This document shows, in pieces, positions 1-11,363 of a stretch of 64,000 nucleotides of DNA; the first letter of the stretch is position 1; the number at the start of each line of letters is the position of its first letter. The stretch comes from Eutreptiella sp. 'Long Island Sound 2002' (lineage: Eukaryota > Euglenozoa > Euglenophyceae > Eutreptiales > Eutreptiaceae), in assembly GCA_964036045.1 (NCBI GenBank), contig OZ038382.1, forward strand, positions 85,411,918 to 85,475,917, written 5' to 3'. The notes below the pieces were generated by a model. That model was not told where the DNA came from and made no database searches. It saw nothing but the letters and a program-made list of their open reading frames with translations. The position numbers and the translations under genes are program-made.

Positions 1-772
1 GTGTTTTTGCTTCTCCTGCTGCTTGTTGTTGCTGTAGGGTGTCCTGCTGCTGGTTTTGGATGATGAAAAGCTTTTGTTTGTTGAAATACACTAAAGCCAA
101 GTCAATCCAGGATAGCCCAAGCCAATAGTATGCAAGGAGAAGGTAATTCAGGATCAAAGCATGAAGGGCTGCAATGTAAACAGTGAAAGATGATTGAATA
201 TTCACAGAAACTACAGCTCAGGTCACAAATGAATGCATATTCACAAAGATAGCTGAAATGCTTTAGGAAAAGAGTTAGAAAACTGCCTCAGGATCACTCT
301 CTCTCCATAGTGCCATCTTAGGAGATGTGCACTCTTTGTTTTTGGGTCCCATATGTGCTGAGGTGCCATGGTATGTGGCGATGAGGTCACTGCCATGTCA
401 CATGGGATCTTCCTACTTAGCTAGGCTGACCAGGAATTGAACCCAGGACCTCTCAAAAAGAGGTGCCTAGCCTCCTATGGTGCATACCACTAGGGCAGAT
501 AAGTATTCATGGAAAAACATAGATAAATTCATAGGCTCTACCTTAGGTATGTCAGTGCTCAGTCAACTCAGGAAAAGATGTTTTACTTCTGATTGAAAGG
601 GGATTAAGGGGTCCACTCCATATCCTGATTGGGTGTTTGGTTCCATAGGTCAAAATGTGTTATCACCACTTTTGGTTGGACCAATACTAAGATAAAAATG
701 CATGGATGCTCAGTGCATCTCTAATACAACTAGAGTATGCCTCAAAGCAATGGAAAAGCACTTTTTCTTACT
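1..772 (-). repeat. 3' LTR of family-1 element (truncated by window edge)
   Basis: Positions 1-772 match 10593-11363 almost base for base. Read on the minus strand the LTR starts AGTAAGAAAAAG directly after the polypurine tract. Its far end, which would read CTTTTCT, lies just outside the window. It contains the B-box-like sequence GGTTCAATTCC (minus strand, about 435-445). Confidence 0.92.
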
Positions 773-780
773 CCCCCCTT
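773..780 (-). other. Polypurine tract of family-1 element
   Basis: On the minus strand AAGGGGGG abuts the 3' LTR start. The same tract occurs at the same place in the copies at 52934 and 39357. It is the expected plus-strand primer site. Confidence 0.8.
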
Positions 781-3042
781 GTGCTGTGGTGGCCACCACT
801 GTCGCATTTGAGGAAAAAGGGAATTTTTCTTGGCCTTTCCTTGGTTTCCACATCTACTTTAAAATACCTACAGTCTCCCTCACACTGAAAAATGGGCGCT
901 CACCATGGCTGGCGTCCTTTTGCTGCTCTGATTATATCATTTCCTCCAGAAGACTCAGCGCTCATGGCGCTGCCGGGGCTCCTGTGGCTTGGTTGGGTTA
1001 GATTGGGAGCATGCCAAACATGTGCATATACATCCATCCCTCCAAGACGCAGCGTCGACACAACCCAAACGCAAGACACATTATACACACTCGCATGGGT
1101 TCTCGTAAACCTGCTGGCGACCTGTGACCTGTGTTAGGGCGAAGGGAGTCGAAAGAAAATTAAAATTGCCCCTTGGTGGGGTCTTGGTTCTGCTCAGTCT
1201 CTCCAGGCACCTGCGTTTCGGCCCGAACACGGCCTACTCAGCGAGGCTGCGCGTGGGTATCTGCAGAGGCAGGAATGGGAGAATTATGGAGGAATCCACG
1301 CAAAAACGAAGCGACGACACCAAAATCCGTCAAATGACGGCCTAGAATTTTTCTGAAACGACACACCTGAGCAGAATCCAATTGTGCATTAGAAGCACAT
1401 TTTTATAGAAATTATAGTCATCTCTGGATTTTTTCAATCCAGAAATTCATACGCATAAAATGGCGGCGCGCAGGAGCGGCTCCTAGCGAAGCGCCCGAAA
1501 ATGGAGAAATAATGGAATTGTAAACGTATGTCTCACGTACTCATGAAAATGACGAGACACACATTAATAAATAAACATACAGATTCCACCCACACTAATA
1601 GAAGCTTCAAAAATTCAAGAATTCGAGAATCAATCGAAAAGACTTCAATGAATCAGGTATAAACTACAGGTATGCTTGTTTCGTATACCGCATACACATT
1701 GCTCGCTTCGTGTCTCCGTGAACGAGCCTTGTAGCAGCGCTAACAACGATAACAACGATAGGACGCGATAGGGGGATTGATTAGCAAGATTGCAGATGAT
1801 TAGCGGTCAGATCAGGGTGATTAGACATACACACAAGTGCATAGCAACGTTCCTCGCGTGCGCCCCTTTTGTACTCTCACCTTGCTTCACTTCCCAGCGG
1901 TAGGTAAGGTAGGTACGCCCAGGCGGGGCCACCCCCTGGTGGAGTCAGGATTGACGCGCAGATGGGCAGGTTTGCCCTCGACTTTGTCGCATACCCGTGC
2001 ATGCACACACGCATTAAAGGGTAGGCCACGCGAAGTGCGCACGGTAAACCTTGTTTAGGCTACCCAGGGGCTCCTCGGTACGTTCTTTAAGAGAACCTGA
2101 GGAGTCCTTTAACGCTTGCTTGCTTGATAAGGGTAGCGGCTCCTGCAGCGAGTTTGCGGACAGTGTATTATAGGGCACACTGAGAAGGGTATAATACCTG
2201 GAGTGTGCCTTGGTTCCTCCGCCGCAAACGCCCTTTCATTTGCCTGTGTTTTACAGGTGGGCAGGTAGGGTGATTGGTGCAGCAGCATTTTTTTATGCCC
2301 TGCTAAACAAGGGCGCAGATCACACAAACAAGTAACTCCGCTCCGCCTGTGGCAGAGCAGGGAGTCCGACTTCATCGACATCTGCGCCTTGCACGCGAGA
2401 GCACTCCTTCCCTCCAAGCCCTAACAGGGGAAACGCGTTGTGGCGTCCCCTGTCAGGCCACAGTTGCTTAGTAGCGCTGTGTTCTCTTGCAATTTCACAG
2501 GAGGGTCGCTAGGACCCAAGAGACCTTCATCTTCGCAACGCCCAGTAGAGTGTGCGTGTAGGAGTGGTAGTCCTGAGTGGGGGCTAGAGCCAGTTGCCCA
2601 GTGCTCGCCCACCAGGATGGTGCCACTGTAGGGTGTGTAGGACCAGTAGGGGGTGTGTCACTGTCCCACCCTTTTCCTGCAATTTTAGCGGGGTTGGTGG
2701 GCTGTGACAGTGGTTAGGTCAGTGTTTTGGCCACATAGCAAACAGGCGTTTTGCATGCCTTCATAGCTTTTGGCCACCCCTCCCTGTAGTAGACAGATAG
2801 GTAGGGAAAACAATACCTGGATTAGCACGCTGGGTATTCCCCCAAGGTTTGGCGCCAGCACAGAAATTGGGCGCATAGGGGAGTGGAGACCCGGGGCGTA
2901 CCCCGTGGCATCAATAAGCCAACCCTCCAGGTTTAGCAAGGGCGCAGACTTGGGTATAATTAGGAAACCACTTCTGCGCCTTGCTCTCAGGACCTTAGGA
3001 CTAGCACACTGACACATACGCTTTGGCAGGTAAGGGTAAGGT
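781..3042 (-). other. Long 3' non-coding region of family-1 element
   Basis: About 2.3 kb between the end of pol and the polypurine tract. I see no ORF that is conserved with the other copies, yet the DNA itself is conserved with 50684-52933 and, more weakly, 37086-39356. It includes an inverted repeat CCGTCA-AA-TGACGG at 1327-1340 that is retained in all three copies. This is probably untranslated RNA of the element. Confidence 0.7.
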
Positions 3043-6000
3043 TCAGTCCCTAGCTTTAGTCTTGGAGGCAAGCGTCTCAGCGAGCCTCAGCAACTCACCA
3101 AGGTTGTTCTGGGACAAGTAGTCAACCAGAACTGAGTTTAGGCGTCCCTCAGGTAGAACAAATGCAGAGAAGGGCTCCCAGGTGGCCTCTTCGACTCCAA
3201 ACCCTTCCCAGAGGGTGAGGAAGCGCCAACCCTGGCGATAGCGGTGGCGTAGGACAGACTTCACCAGGTAGAAGCCCTCCTTAGCCATCTCCTCGGCGTT
3301 CATGTCGGGGAGTTCACCTTCAACTTCCATAGGGCTGGCAGCCCCTTGTAGGTCCAGAGCGGCGATTTCCTCGTCGTTCAGCTCCCACTCCTCCCCACAG
3401 AGGTCTTCAGGATCATGGTAGCGCTTCAGGTGTTGAGCAGCGCACACCAGGGTCCCCCCTAGACGGGGAGAACACCGCACAGTGATACGGTGTCCATCCA
3501 CAGATAGGATCTTGTACGGCCCGAAGTATGGGTCATCGCTGGTAGAGTGGCCAGGCGGGTAGTCGACTGTGGTGCACCAGCACCCAGTCCCCCTCTTGGT
3601 AGGTGGCCGGTACACGGTGCTTGTTCTTCTTGTTCCACTGACGCTCCCTCACTCTCTGGAGCATAGCCTTGGCCTTGTCCACCTTCGCTTGTTGCTCTTG
3701 GACCCATTCACCCACAGAAGAATGGGTGTCCTCTGGATAGGGGGCATGTAGGAACCACGCCGGGCGCCCCATGAATAGCTCATGTGGCAAGTAGCCAGTA
3801 GCTGAACTCTCTTGGGAGTTCATCATCAAGGATATGACGGGGAGTAGTCTCACCCAGTCTCTGGTGCGTTCAGTTTTGCACCATATCCTGACGTTCTCCT
3901 TCAGGACACGAATCTGTCGCTCACATAGGGGGTTGCTCGTGTGAGAGTAGGGAATCCCCGTAGACACCTGGACATTGAGGGATCTCAGGACCCTCTTGTA
4001 CCAGCCAGTATCTGAGCGTACTCGTACGTCCTCATCGGAGTTGATCTCCTTGGGCGCCCCATAGACACAAAACCACTCCTCCAGGAGTATCTTGATAGTC
4101 TCCTCACCGGTAATGTGTTTGGTACATGGAAAAACCCTGGTAAACCTGGTCAACCCACAGGTTACCACGAGGGCGAAGTCATAGCCCCCGAACTTCGGCA
4201 TCTCCGTGTAGTCCACGTATAGAACACTGTTGGCACAGTGTGGGATGGGCAGGGTCGAGTAGAGACCCCTGTCCCTGATATCCCCTGGTTTACAGGACCT
4301 GCACGGGCACTTGTCCACGATAGGCTGGAGCGTCTTCCGCAGTTGGTCGTCAGTCCACGTAGTGTGGAACCACTGCTTGAACAGCCTCAGGGTACGGTCA
4401 GCACCCACATGACCACTGGACTCATGGGTCCACTTCAGCAGCGCTGGGACTCGGTCACTAGGCACCACGATGCGGTCCTCGTGCCATAGGTAGCTCTTCT
4501 CCCGCTTCCACTGGTCTTGGTTGACCAGGAGGGGTTCAAGGCGTTTCTCCAGGCGCCGGTAGATATCCCCAAACTCCTGTAGGTACTCCGATTGTTGGAG
4601 TCCATCCAGGGGGCGTATCATGGTCATGTTCAGGTCCAGGTGTACGTCCATACGGCTGAACGCCTCCTTAGCCAGCGCTTCAGACCGGGCACCAATCAGG
4701 GCGTCGAAGTTGTTGCGGCTGATGTAGTCGGCGCACTCCTTCTTCACTCCCTGGATATGGTGTAGCGTCAGCCGTAGTTGACTGAGGTAGGTCCACCAGC
4801 GTCGTAGCTTGGCCTTCTCAGGTGGGGGACCCTTCTGGAAACTGCGGACCGGTTCTTGGTCGCATAGCCAGACCACAGGGTTACTCCCCAACAGTCGTGC
4901 TTGTGAGGATAGCACCAGCATACCCGCGAGCAATTCCTGCTCATAGGTGGAGTAGTTCCCCCTGGCCTGGTTCCACTTCCAGTTCCAGTGGCCCAGAGGT
5001 ACTAGGACCCACTTGTCGTCAGGGTAGCTGTGCTTGAGGGTTCCATCTCGGTTGAGACCTTCCGTCCCCCATTGGGAAATGGCCGAGTCGAACTCCTCCT
5101 TCTCTAGTGCTTGCCATTGGAACAACGTTCCACCACCGCCCACATTGCTGGCGTCGGTCACCAGGATAATATCCCCTTGTGCCCTAGGCACGCCCAAGCA
5201 CTTAGCGTTGGCTACCTTGTCTTTGAGCTCGTCAAACGCTTGTTGCTCTTGTGGGCCCCAGCGCCAAGTAGTACTCTTCTTGATCAAGTCCGTCAGAATG
5301 GCGCTGGTATAGGCGAAGTTCTTGATGTGGCGGCGATAGAAGTTGCACGCCCCAATGAAACTGCGTACATCATGAAGTCCTTTCTTGGGGTCTTCGTGTC
5401 GTACCTTGGCATCCATCAGGGGTTTGGCCTTAGAGGCAGCTGGGGTCCACCACCCATAGCCAACGTCAAACCCCAAGTACTGCATGGTGTCCTGCATGAA
5501 CTCACACTTCTCCAGCTTGAGTCGTGTGTGGTTCTCCTGGCAGACCGCAAAGAACTCACCCAAGAGGATTAGGTGATCCTCCTGGGTATTGGTCCCGAGG
5601 CATACATCGTCGATGTGAGCCTCCATCTGGGCCCCACGGGATATGAGCTCCTGCACCTTAGGTCTCCTTCGTAGGATGGACAAGATCTTGTTCATCAGCT
5701 CTTGGAACAGAGCGGGTGCGTTAGCCACGCCGAATGGCATGACCTTCCACTTGAATACCCTCCCCTGAGGGGTGATGAAGGCCAGTAGTTCCTGCGCGTT
5801 GGGCGTCAGGTCCACTTGCCAGAATCCACTTCGCTTGTCCATCTTGGTCTTGTAGCGACAGGAGGCTATCTTCTCCAGGGTAGACTCCATATTGGGAATC
5901 GACCCTGGGTGGTTCAGCGTCTTCTTGTTCAGCTCTCCATAGTCCACTACCAGCCGTTTGGCTGTAGACCCAGGTTTAGCCACCAGGAAACAGGGGCTGC

Positions 6001-7969
6001 AGTGTAGGGGGTAGTCCCCGTCCTTGTACTCCAGGACTAGGCCAGCGTCAATACACTCTTGTATCTGTCGCTCAATCTCGTTGGCCTGCTCTTTAGGAGC
6101 TGGATAGGGTCTCCTCCGAATCTTATGACTCACGAACTCGGGTTTCAGCTTGAGGTCCATCTGTACCAGCTTGTCGCATGAGGCTGGAGGGGGTAGTTCT
6201 CCGAACACCTCCAGATAGGTCCTTATCAGCTTCTGTACCCGCGGGTCCAATACCTTGATCTTGTCCTCCATGTCCTCGTCGCAGTGTAAGTTGCTTGCCC
6301 CTTGAATAGACGTCGGCAGGTGGTCCTCCACCGACTCTTCGCCTGCGGTAGCATCCTTCAGCCCTTGGTAGGCATATAGAAGGTCTTGCTCGACCATCTC
6401 CGGTGGAGGATGGCAACATAGGCACGCTCGAGGGGGTTCACATACACATTCCTCCGAGAGGTCGTCCTCCTCTGGGGTCCTCATATGGGCACCCCATACG
6501 CTCTTCATGAGTTTGAGATCTACCTCCCTTTGCCAGGTGGTGATCTTCTGTTCGAGGTCCTCCTTCAGTTGGGATAGGTCTCCCATACGTCCTTGCTTCA
6601 GTGGCCATGAGCTGCGGGTAGGCTTCGCGTAGCATAGCTTTTTCGCCACCAACTTCCTCTTGGAATCCACATACTCCCTGAGCCTGGATCGAGGGTCCAG
6701 CTCCTCATCCACGGGGTCTTCCACCCTCATGGAGAGTAGGGGTTTTAGTGGGGCGACGTACTCGGCGTTCTCCACTTCCTCCACCGCGGTCTGCACGAAG
6801 AAGGCGTCCTGCTCAGTTTCGTTGTCTGAGTGGATAGAGCTAGGTAGCTCCGATAGTCCACACTCAGAGACTCCATCAGGAACAGGTACATGACAGGGAG
6901 AGTTGGGGGCGTTGGTGTTAGTCACGACGTACTCATCTCCTCCGGGTGTAGTTTCAACAGCATCTTGAGGTCGTAGGCGATCCATCAAGTCACCCAAGGC
7001 GAGTCCATCGCTTTCTCGTTGTATAGCCTGGACCAGAGTAGGGTCCAGGTCTTCCCAGGGAATGGTGGTAAGACTTCCGTCCACCACGCTGAGCATACTC
7101 CCCCATCTGGGCTTCCCAATGGGCGTCTTGCGTCCCAGAGGCACGTAGATGGCCTCATCAGGTAATCGCACCGAGCTGATAGTCAGCTTGTCAAGGAGGG
7201 TTCGCCAGTACTCGTTGCCCCCATGGGCTCCCCAATCGGGGGAACACAGGACCATACGGGAACGTTCCAAAGCCACCTTGGTCAGCACCTTCCCCAGTTC
7301 ACTGAAACTGGGGTTCCCGTAGGCCATCCCGAAAGAGGGCCAGTAAAATTTGTAGCTGCAGTTCTTCCCCTTGCTGCAGTATAGGTCCAGTACATGCTGC
7401 TTGTCGCTGGCGAACAGCTCCACACTTAGGTCTTCTCGAGAGTAACCCAACTCCTTCAGACCTTGGTCTAGGACTTCCCCCAATAGTTGATAGTCCTCAG
7501 TTTTGGAGGCCGCCATCATGTTCGAGGGCTCCTCCTTCGATAGTCTCAGGTAACTCGAGGTATGTTCCGACTGCTCCAGTGGCACAGACTCTCTGCCACT
7601 GCCGTGGTCCACGTACAGGAGGTAGGGCGCTTGCAGCGTCAGGGATTGTATCTGGGAGTGCTGCACGAAGAAGTCAGTACCCAGTACAAAGTCGAAGGCA
7701 TCAGTGTCCATCACATAGAACCGATGGGCGATAGTTCGAGAGCCCATAGGTACCTCCACTTCACAGTCCCCGCAGCTGTGCACCACATGTCCATCCCCCA
7801 TGCGTATAGCGGCGGTGGTCATGGTGTTCTTCAGGCTCCCACAAGGTAAAATTTTCTTGGCCACTATAGATATTGTGGCGCCAGTATCCAGTACCCCCAG
7901 GTATTCACGTCCCCCTAGTCGGATAAGTACCCAAAACACCAGGTCTTGGGTGCCACCAGAGCGTCCCCG
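3043..7969 (-). CDS. Family-1 pol polyprotein (PR-methylase-like-RT-RNaseH-IN-chromodomain), one frameshift
   Basis: Pol is open from the gag stop codon at 7970 to a stop near 3533 and then continues in another frame from about 3615 to 3043. Compared with the copy at 45756-50683, two bases are missing at 3547/3548. Residues counted from about 7939 are: protease DTGA near 17; a DNA-adenine-methylase-like segment near 165-290 (NPSF where NPPF is expected); RT near 600-830 with the catalytic box HIDD instead of YxDD; RNase H with TDAS near 928; integrase with H-x4-H and CPCRSC near 1176, then acidic D, D and E near 1243, 1301 and 1341. The shifted tail holds a chromodomain (key aromatic residues in YLVKSV, LTLWEGF and TWEPF). 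It has no ATG at its start, which fits synthesis as a Gag-Pol readthrough product. It provides reverse transcription and integration; the chromodomain probably directs insertion to modified chromatin. Confidence 0.92.
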
Positions 7970-7975
7970 TCAGAA
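7970..7975 (-). promoter_or_regulatory. In-frame UGA CGG stop between gag and pol (candidate readthrough site)
   Basis: On the minus strand Gag ends GAA TTC TGA. The next codon is CGG, and the same frame stays open through the spacer into pol (first recognisable residues VFWVLIRLGG). The copy at 45753-45758 has the identical junction. UGA followed by CGG is a known leaky stop context in several plant RNA viruses. Use as a recoding site here is inference. Confidence 0.6.
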
Positions 7976-10467
7976 TTCCGCGGGACAGGTCACCTCGAAC
8001 CCCTTGTTCCGCAATTTGCGGGCCATCCTCATGAAACGGCTTCTCTTCTTGGCGTTGCCGTCATCACCACCTTCATGCTCACGCTTGGCTCCTTGTTCTT
8101 GCTGGGCCTGCGTCTGTGAGCGTGTGGTAGGACCAGTCTGCCCTCCAGAGGGCTCGGAGTTCCCCCCTCGATTAGGGTTGGGGTTGCCTCCGTTCTTGTC
8201 CTTGTTCTTGTTGTCGTGCTGGCGGTTAGCACCTCCTCCTCGTCCACCTTGACCCTTGTCTTGACCACCTTGAACACGTCCTTTCGACTTGCCCTTGCCG
8301 GAGTCGTTGCCTTTGGCCTTGCCTCCACCTTTGCCTGAGCTTTTGCCAGGATCTTCCCCCTTAAGCTTCGCCAATAGGCGTTGCTTATGGTAGCACTCGT
8401 CCTCGTAGTGCTTCCGCTTACCGCAGAACGCACACGTGATGGTGCAGCGGTAATGATCCGGCACTTCACTTTGGCGCCGGTGATCTTCTCCTGCTGCTTC
8501 CCCTGGACGACGAAGCAGTCTCGCTGCTCGCAGTCAGAGGCGTGCTGCAGGTGGCCCTGCTCATCTCTGGCATCACACCAGAATAGCTCCTTCACGTTCT
8601 CCATTAGACGGGCGTGGGCGTGTTTGGGGGTAGTCCCCTGCCCAGGTCGGGACCCTTGGTACCCTTTGCCTCCAGAACCTCCACCAGGACGGTATTTGTT
8701 CAGGTGCTGGTCGCTCTCCTTCTCCAGCGCCATCTCCAGGAGCAGCACGCATAGATCCTCGTAGCGGAGGGAGCTAGCCTTGCGCTCAGCCTTCAGACGG
8801 CACTCGTCCCATAGCTCTCGGGGGAGCTTGGCGCACAACCAGAACAGCAGGTCGTCGCTGCTGTAGGAACCGGGCGTCAGTCGTCCAGCCCAGTGATCCA
8901 AGTCCGCCAACAGCTCGGAGACCCTGCCAGGTTTGGGGTTGTTGGGCAGCACGGCCAGGTTCTGGATCTCGGCCCTGATGGAGAGGTTGGTCTCGTAAGT
9001 CGGGTACTGCCTCTCCAGGGCAACCAACACGTCGGCAAAGGTGGCGGAGTTAGTGACGATCTGCCTGACCTGCTTCTCCAGGTACTTGGTCTTGCAGCAC
9101 TGCAGGAGCAGATCGCACTTCACTCGCCCACTTGCGTGGGTTTGGCCGGTCAGTCGTAGGAACCGGCCAAAGTTCTCAGCGAACTCGCTGAGGTCCTTGC
9201 CTGTGAACTCAGGCAGGTTCACCACTATCTTGGAGGTAGCAATAGCCTTCGCCTCCTGAGCTCGGCGTCCTTCAGGGCGTCGGGTCTTCTTCTTCTTCTT
9301 CTTCTTCTTCTTACCCTTGGGGTCTTCGGGGTCCTCAGGGTCCTCGTCGTCTGAGGGCGAAGAAGAGTCCATCGACGGCGGCTCGTCGTCGGAGGGGTCT
9401 CCGCCAAGATCACTGGAGCCATAAGGCTCCACGTCCACCATTGCCCTTAGGGCTGTCAGCCCCAGCCGGTCCAGCTCGGCCCTCGTCGAGTTCGTCACGT
9501 GGCTGTAGGGCGGCTGGGCCGTTCTCGGGACGAATGGACTTCTCGGTACTGCTGCAGGAGTCGGCATCGGTCGGCTCCTCAGGCTCCCCAGGGTATTTGT
9601 CAACCCTGCCGCCAGGTGGTTAGCCTGTACTCGGTGGGGTGACATTCCCACTGTCGTAGGTGACGCATGGGACGGGATCATCAGGGGCTCCAGTTTCTCC
9701 CTGATCTCTTGCGTGAGGTCGCTCACGATTTGCGAAGTGGCTCCTCGGAGCACCTCGTTGATCTCCGACCGCGTCAGGGACCTGTTGGAGGATCTTCCCG
9801 ATCCTCTACTCCTGCCTCCCAGAGACTCTGGTCCTCTCCTCAACCCACTCAGGGGTGCATACCCAGGTGCACACCCAGGAGCATACCCAGGAACTTCCAT
9901 GTAGGTTCCAGTGGCGTGGAGTGGATGGGGATGGTCAGCCGCATACCATCGCGGCGCAGAGCTGGAAGCCACCGGCTCACTGGCAGTAGTTGCCTCAAGG
10001 AGCGCAGTGGTAGGTGGGCCCATGCCATAGGCGCGGTAGTGAGGCATGCCAGTAAAGCCTGTGCCCTCTGCCATAGGCGGGTTGGTGGTGGAGGTGGATG
10101 TTGCGGCGGCTGGGAGTGTGGTGGTTATGGGAGAGGGTGATGCTTGGAGGCCAGAAGCGCTTGGTGCGCCTTCGAAGGTAGGGACATCCGTCGGGTCTTG
10201 CCCTTGCTCCTCTCCTTCGTCTGCTCCTTCTCCAGCATCCTTCTCGCTCTCGTTCTCTCTCTTCCTCTTCACAGGCTGAGGCTGACAGACCACTTCCTCG
10301 ACCGTCAGGGCCCCGAAGGCCGTCTGGAGGCCATCCAGGGAGTCCTCCGCCGTATCCACTGGCCCATGTAAGGGCTCCACCGAAGGTACAGCGTCAGGCG
10401 CCGGCCTTGCCGGTGCCTCAGGCGCTGGCGCTGTGTTCACATCGGCGTCCACTCTTCCTGGGTCCAT
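7970..10467 (-). CDS. Family-1 gag polyprotein, one frameshift
   Basis: It starts at an ATG (10467) about 90 nt after the primer-binding site. The N-terminal half is low complexity (Pro/Ala/Ser, acidic stretches) and includes a lysine run near residue 380 encoded by a TTC/GAA microsatellite. A capsid-like region follows around residues 405-590 (starting VVNLPEFTGKDLSEF). The C-terminus has a CCHC zinc knuckle of the form C-x2-C-x4-H-x4-C (CAFCGKRKHYEDEC) and a Gly/Lys-rich nucleic-acid-binding tail. One base is missing near 8465 relative to the copy at 43301-45755, which moves the zinc knuckle into another frame. Gag forms the particle and packages the RNA. Confidence 0.85.
9285..9313 (-). 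repeat. TTC/GAA microsatellite inside gag
   Basis: About nine consecutive TTC units on the plus strand encode a lysine run in Gag on the minus strand. The same place in the other copy (44430-44458) has a shorter, interrupted run, as expected for replication slippage. Confidence 0.8.
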
Positions 10468-10553
10468 CTTAATCCGCCCTTCTGCTTATATTTGCCTGCT
10501 CGGAGCACTGGTTGTACGGCGCGGGGTCGCTGCCGGTGCACAGAGACAGGCTG

Positions 10554-10566
10554 CCTCTTGCTACCA
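10554..10566 (-). other. Primer-binding site (initiator-Met tRNA type)
   Basis: On the minus strand TGGTAGCAAGAGG lies directly after the 5' LTR. It equals the 3' end complement of initiator tRNA-Met (TGGTAGCAGAGG) with one extra A. The intact version is present at 43201-43212. Confidence 0.82.
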
Positions 10567-11363
10567 GAAAAGTTTATAGTGTTTTCAGCACTGTGTTTTT
10601 GCTTCTCCTGCTGCTTGTTGTTGCTGTAGGGTGTCCTGCTGCTGGTTTTGGATGATGAAAAGCTTTTGTTTGTTGAAATACAGTAAAGCCAAGTCAATCC
10701 AGGATAGCCCAAGCCAATAGTATGCAAGGAGAAGGTAATTCAGGATCAAAGCATGAAGGGCTGCAGTGTAAACAGTGAAAGATGATTGAATATTCACAGA
10801 AACTACAGCTCAGGTCACAAATGAATGCATATTCACAAAGATAGCTGAAATGTTTTAGGAAAAGAGTTAGAAAACTGCCTCAGGATCACTCTCTCTCCAT
10901 AGTGCCATCTTAGGAGATGTGCACTCTTTGTTTTGGATCCCATATGTGCTGAGATGGCATGGTATGTGGCGATGAGGTCACTGCCATGTCACATGGGATC
11001 TTCCTACTTAGCTAGGCTGACCAGGAATTGAACCCAGGACCTCTCAAAAAGAGGTGCCTAGCCCCCTATGGTGCATACCACTAGGGCAGATAAGTATTCA
11101 TGAAAAAACATAGATAAATTCATAGGCTCTACCTTAGGTATGTCAGTGCTCAGTCAACTCAGGAAAAGATGTTTTACTTCTGATTGAAAGGGGATTAAGG
11201 GGTCCACTCCATATCCTGATTGGGTGTTTGGTTCCATAGGTCAAAATGTGTTATCACCACTTTTGGTTGGACCAATACTAAGATAAAAATGCATGGATGC
11301 TCAGTGCATCTCTAATACAACTAGAGTATGCCTCAAAGCAATGGAAAAGCACTTTTTCTTACT
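10567..11363 (-). repeat. 5' LTR of family-1 element
   Basis: 797 bp, matching 1-772 as far as the window shows. On the minus strand it runs from AGTAAG (at 11363) to CTTTTCT (at 10567). It lacks the usual TG...CA ends, but the same boundaries are supported by the polypurine tract, the primer-binding site and the target duplication of the copy at 39638-53728. Confidence 0.88.

Larger units (their letters stand above)
1..11363 (-). mobile_element. Family-1 Ty3-type LTR retrotransposon, nearly complete
   Basis: The order on the minus strand is 5' LTR (10567-11363), primer-binding site, gag, pol, long 3' non-coding region, polypurine tract, 3' LTR (1-772). The window edge removes about 25 bp of the 3' LTR. 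The two LTRs differ at roughly ten positions, so the copy is fairly young. The domain order protease, methylase-like, RT, RNase H, integrase, chromodomain places it among Ty3/chromovirus-like elements. It carries a 1-nt deletion in gag and a 2-nt deletion near the end of pol, judged against the copy at 39638-53728, so it is probably not autonomous. The target duplication cannot be tested because the left flank is outside the window. Confidence 0.93.

Noticed and set aside
421-490. A tRNA-Lys(UUU) gene in the family-1 LTR
   Set aside because: The B box and a T-rich loop are present, but acceptor and variable regions do not fold properly and the hairpin is better explained as six pairs with a five-base loop.
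5034-5572. Plus-strand ORFs antisense to pol
   Set aside because: Shadows of the pol reading frame; the same shadows appear opposite the second pol copy.
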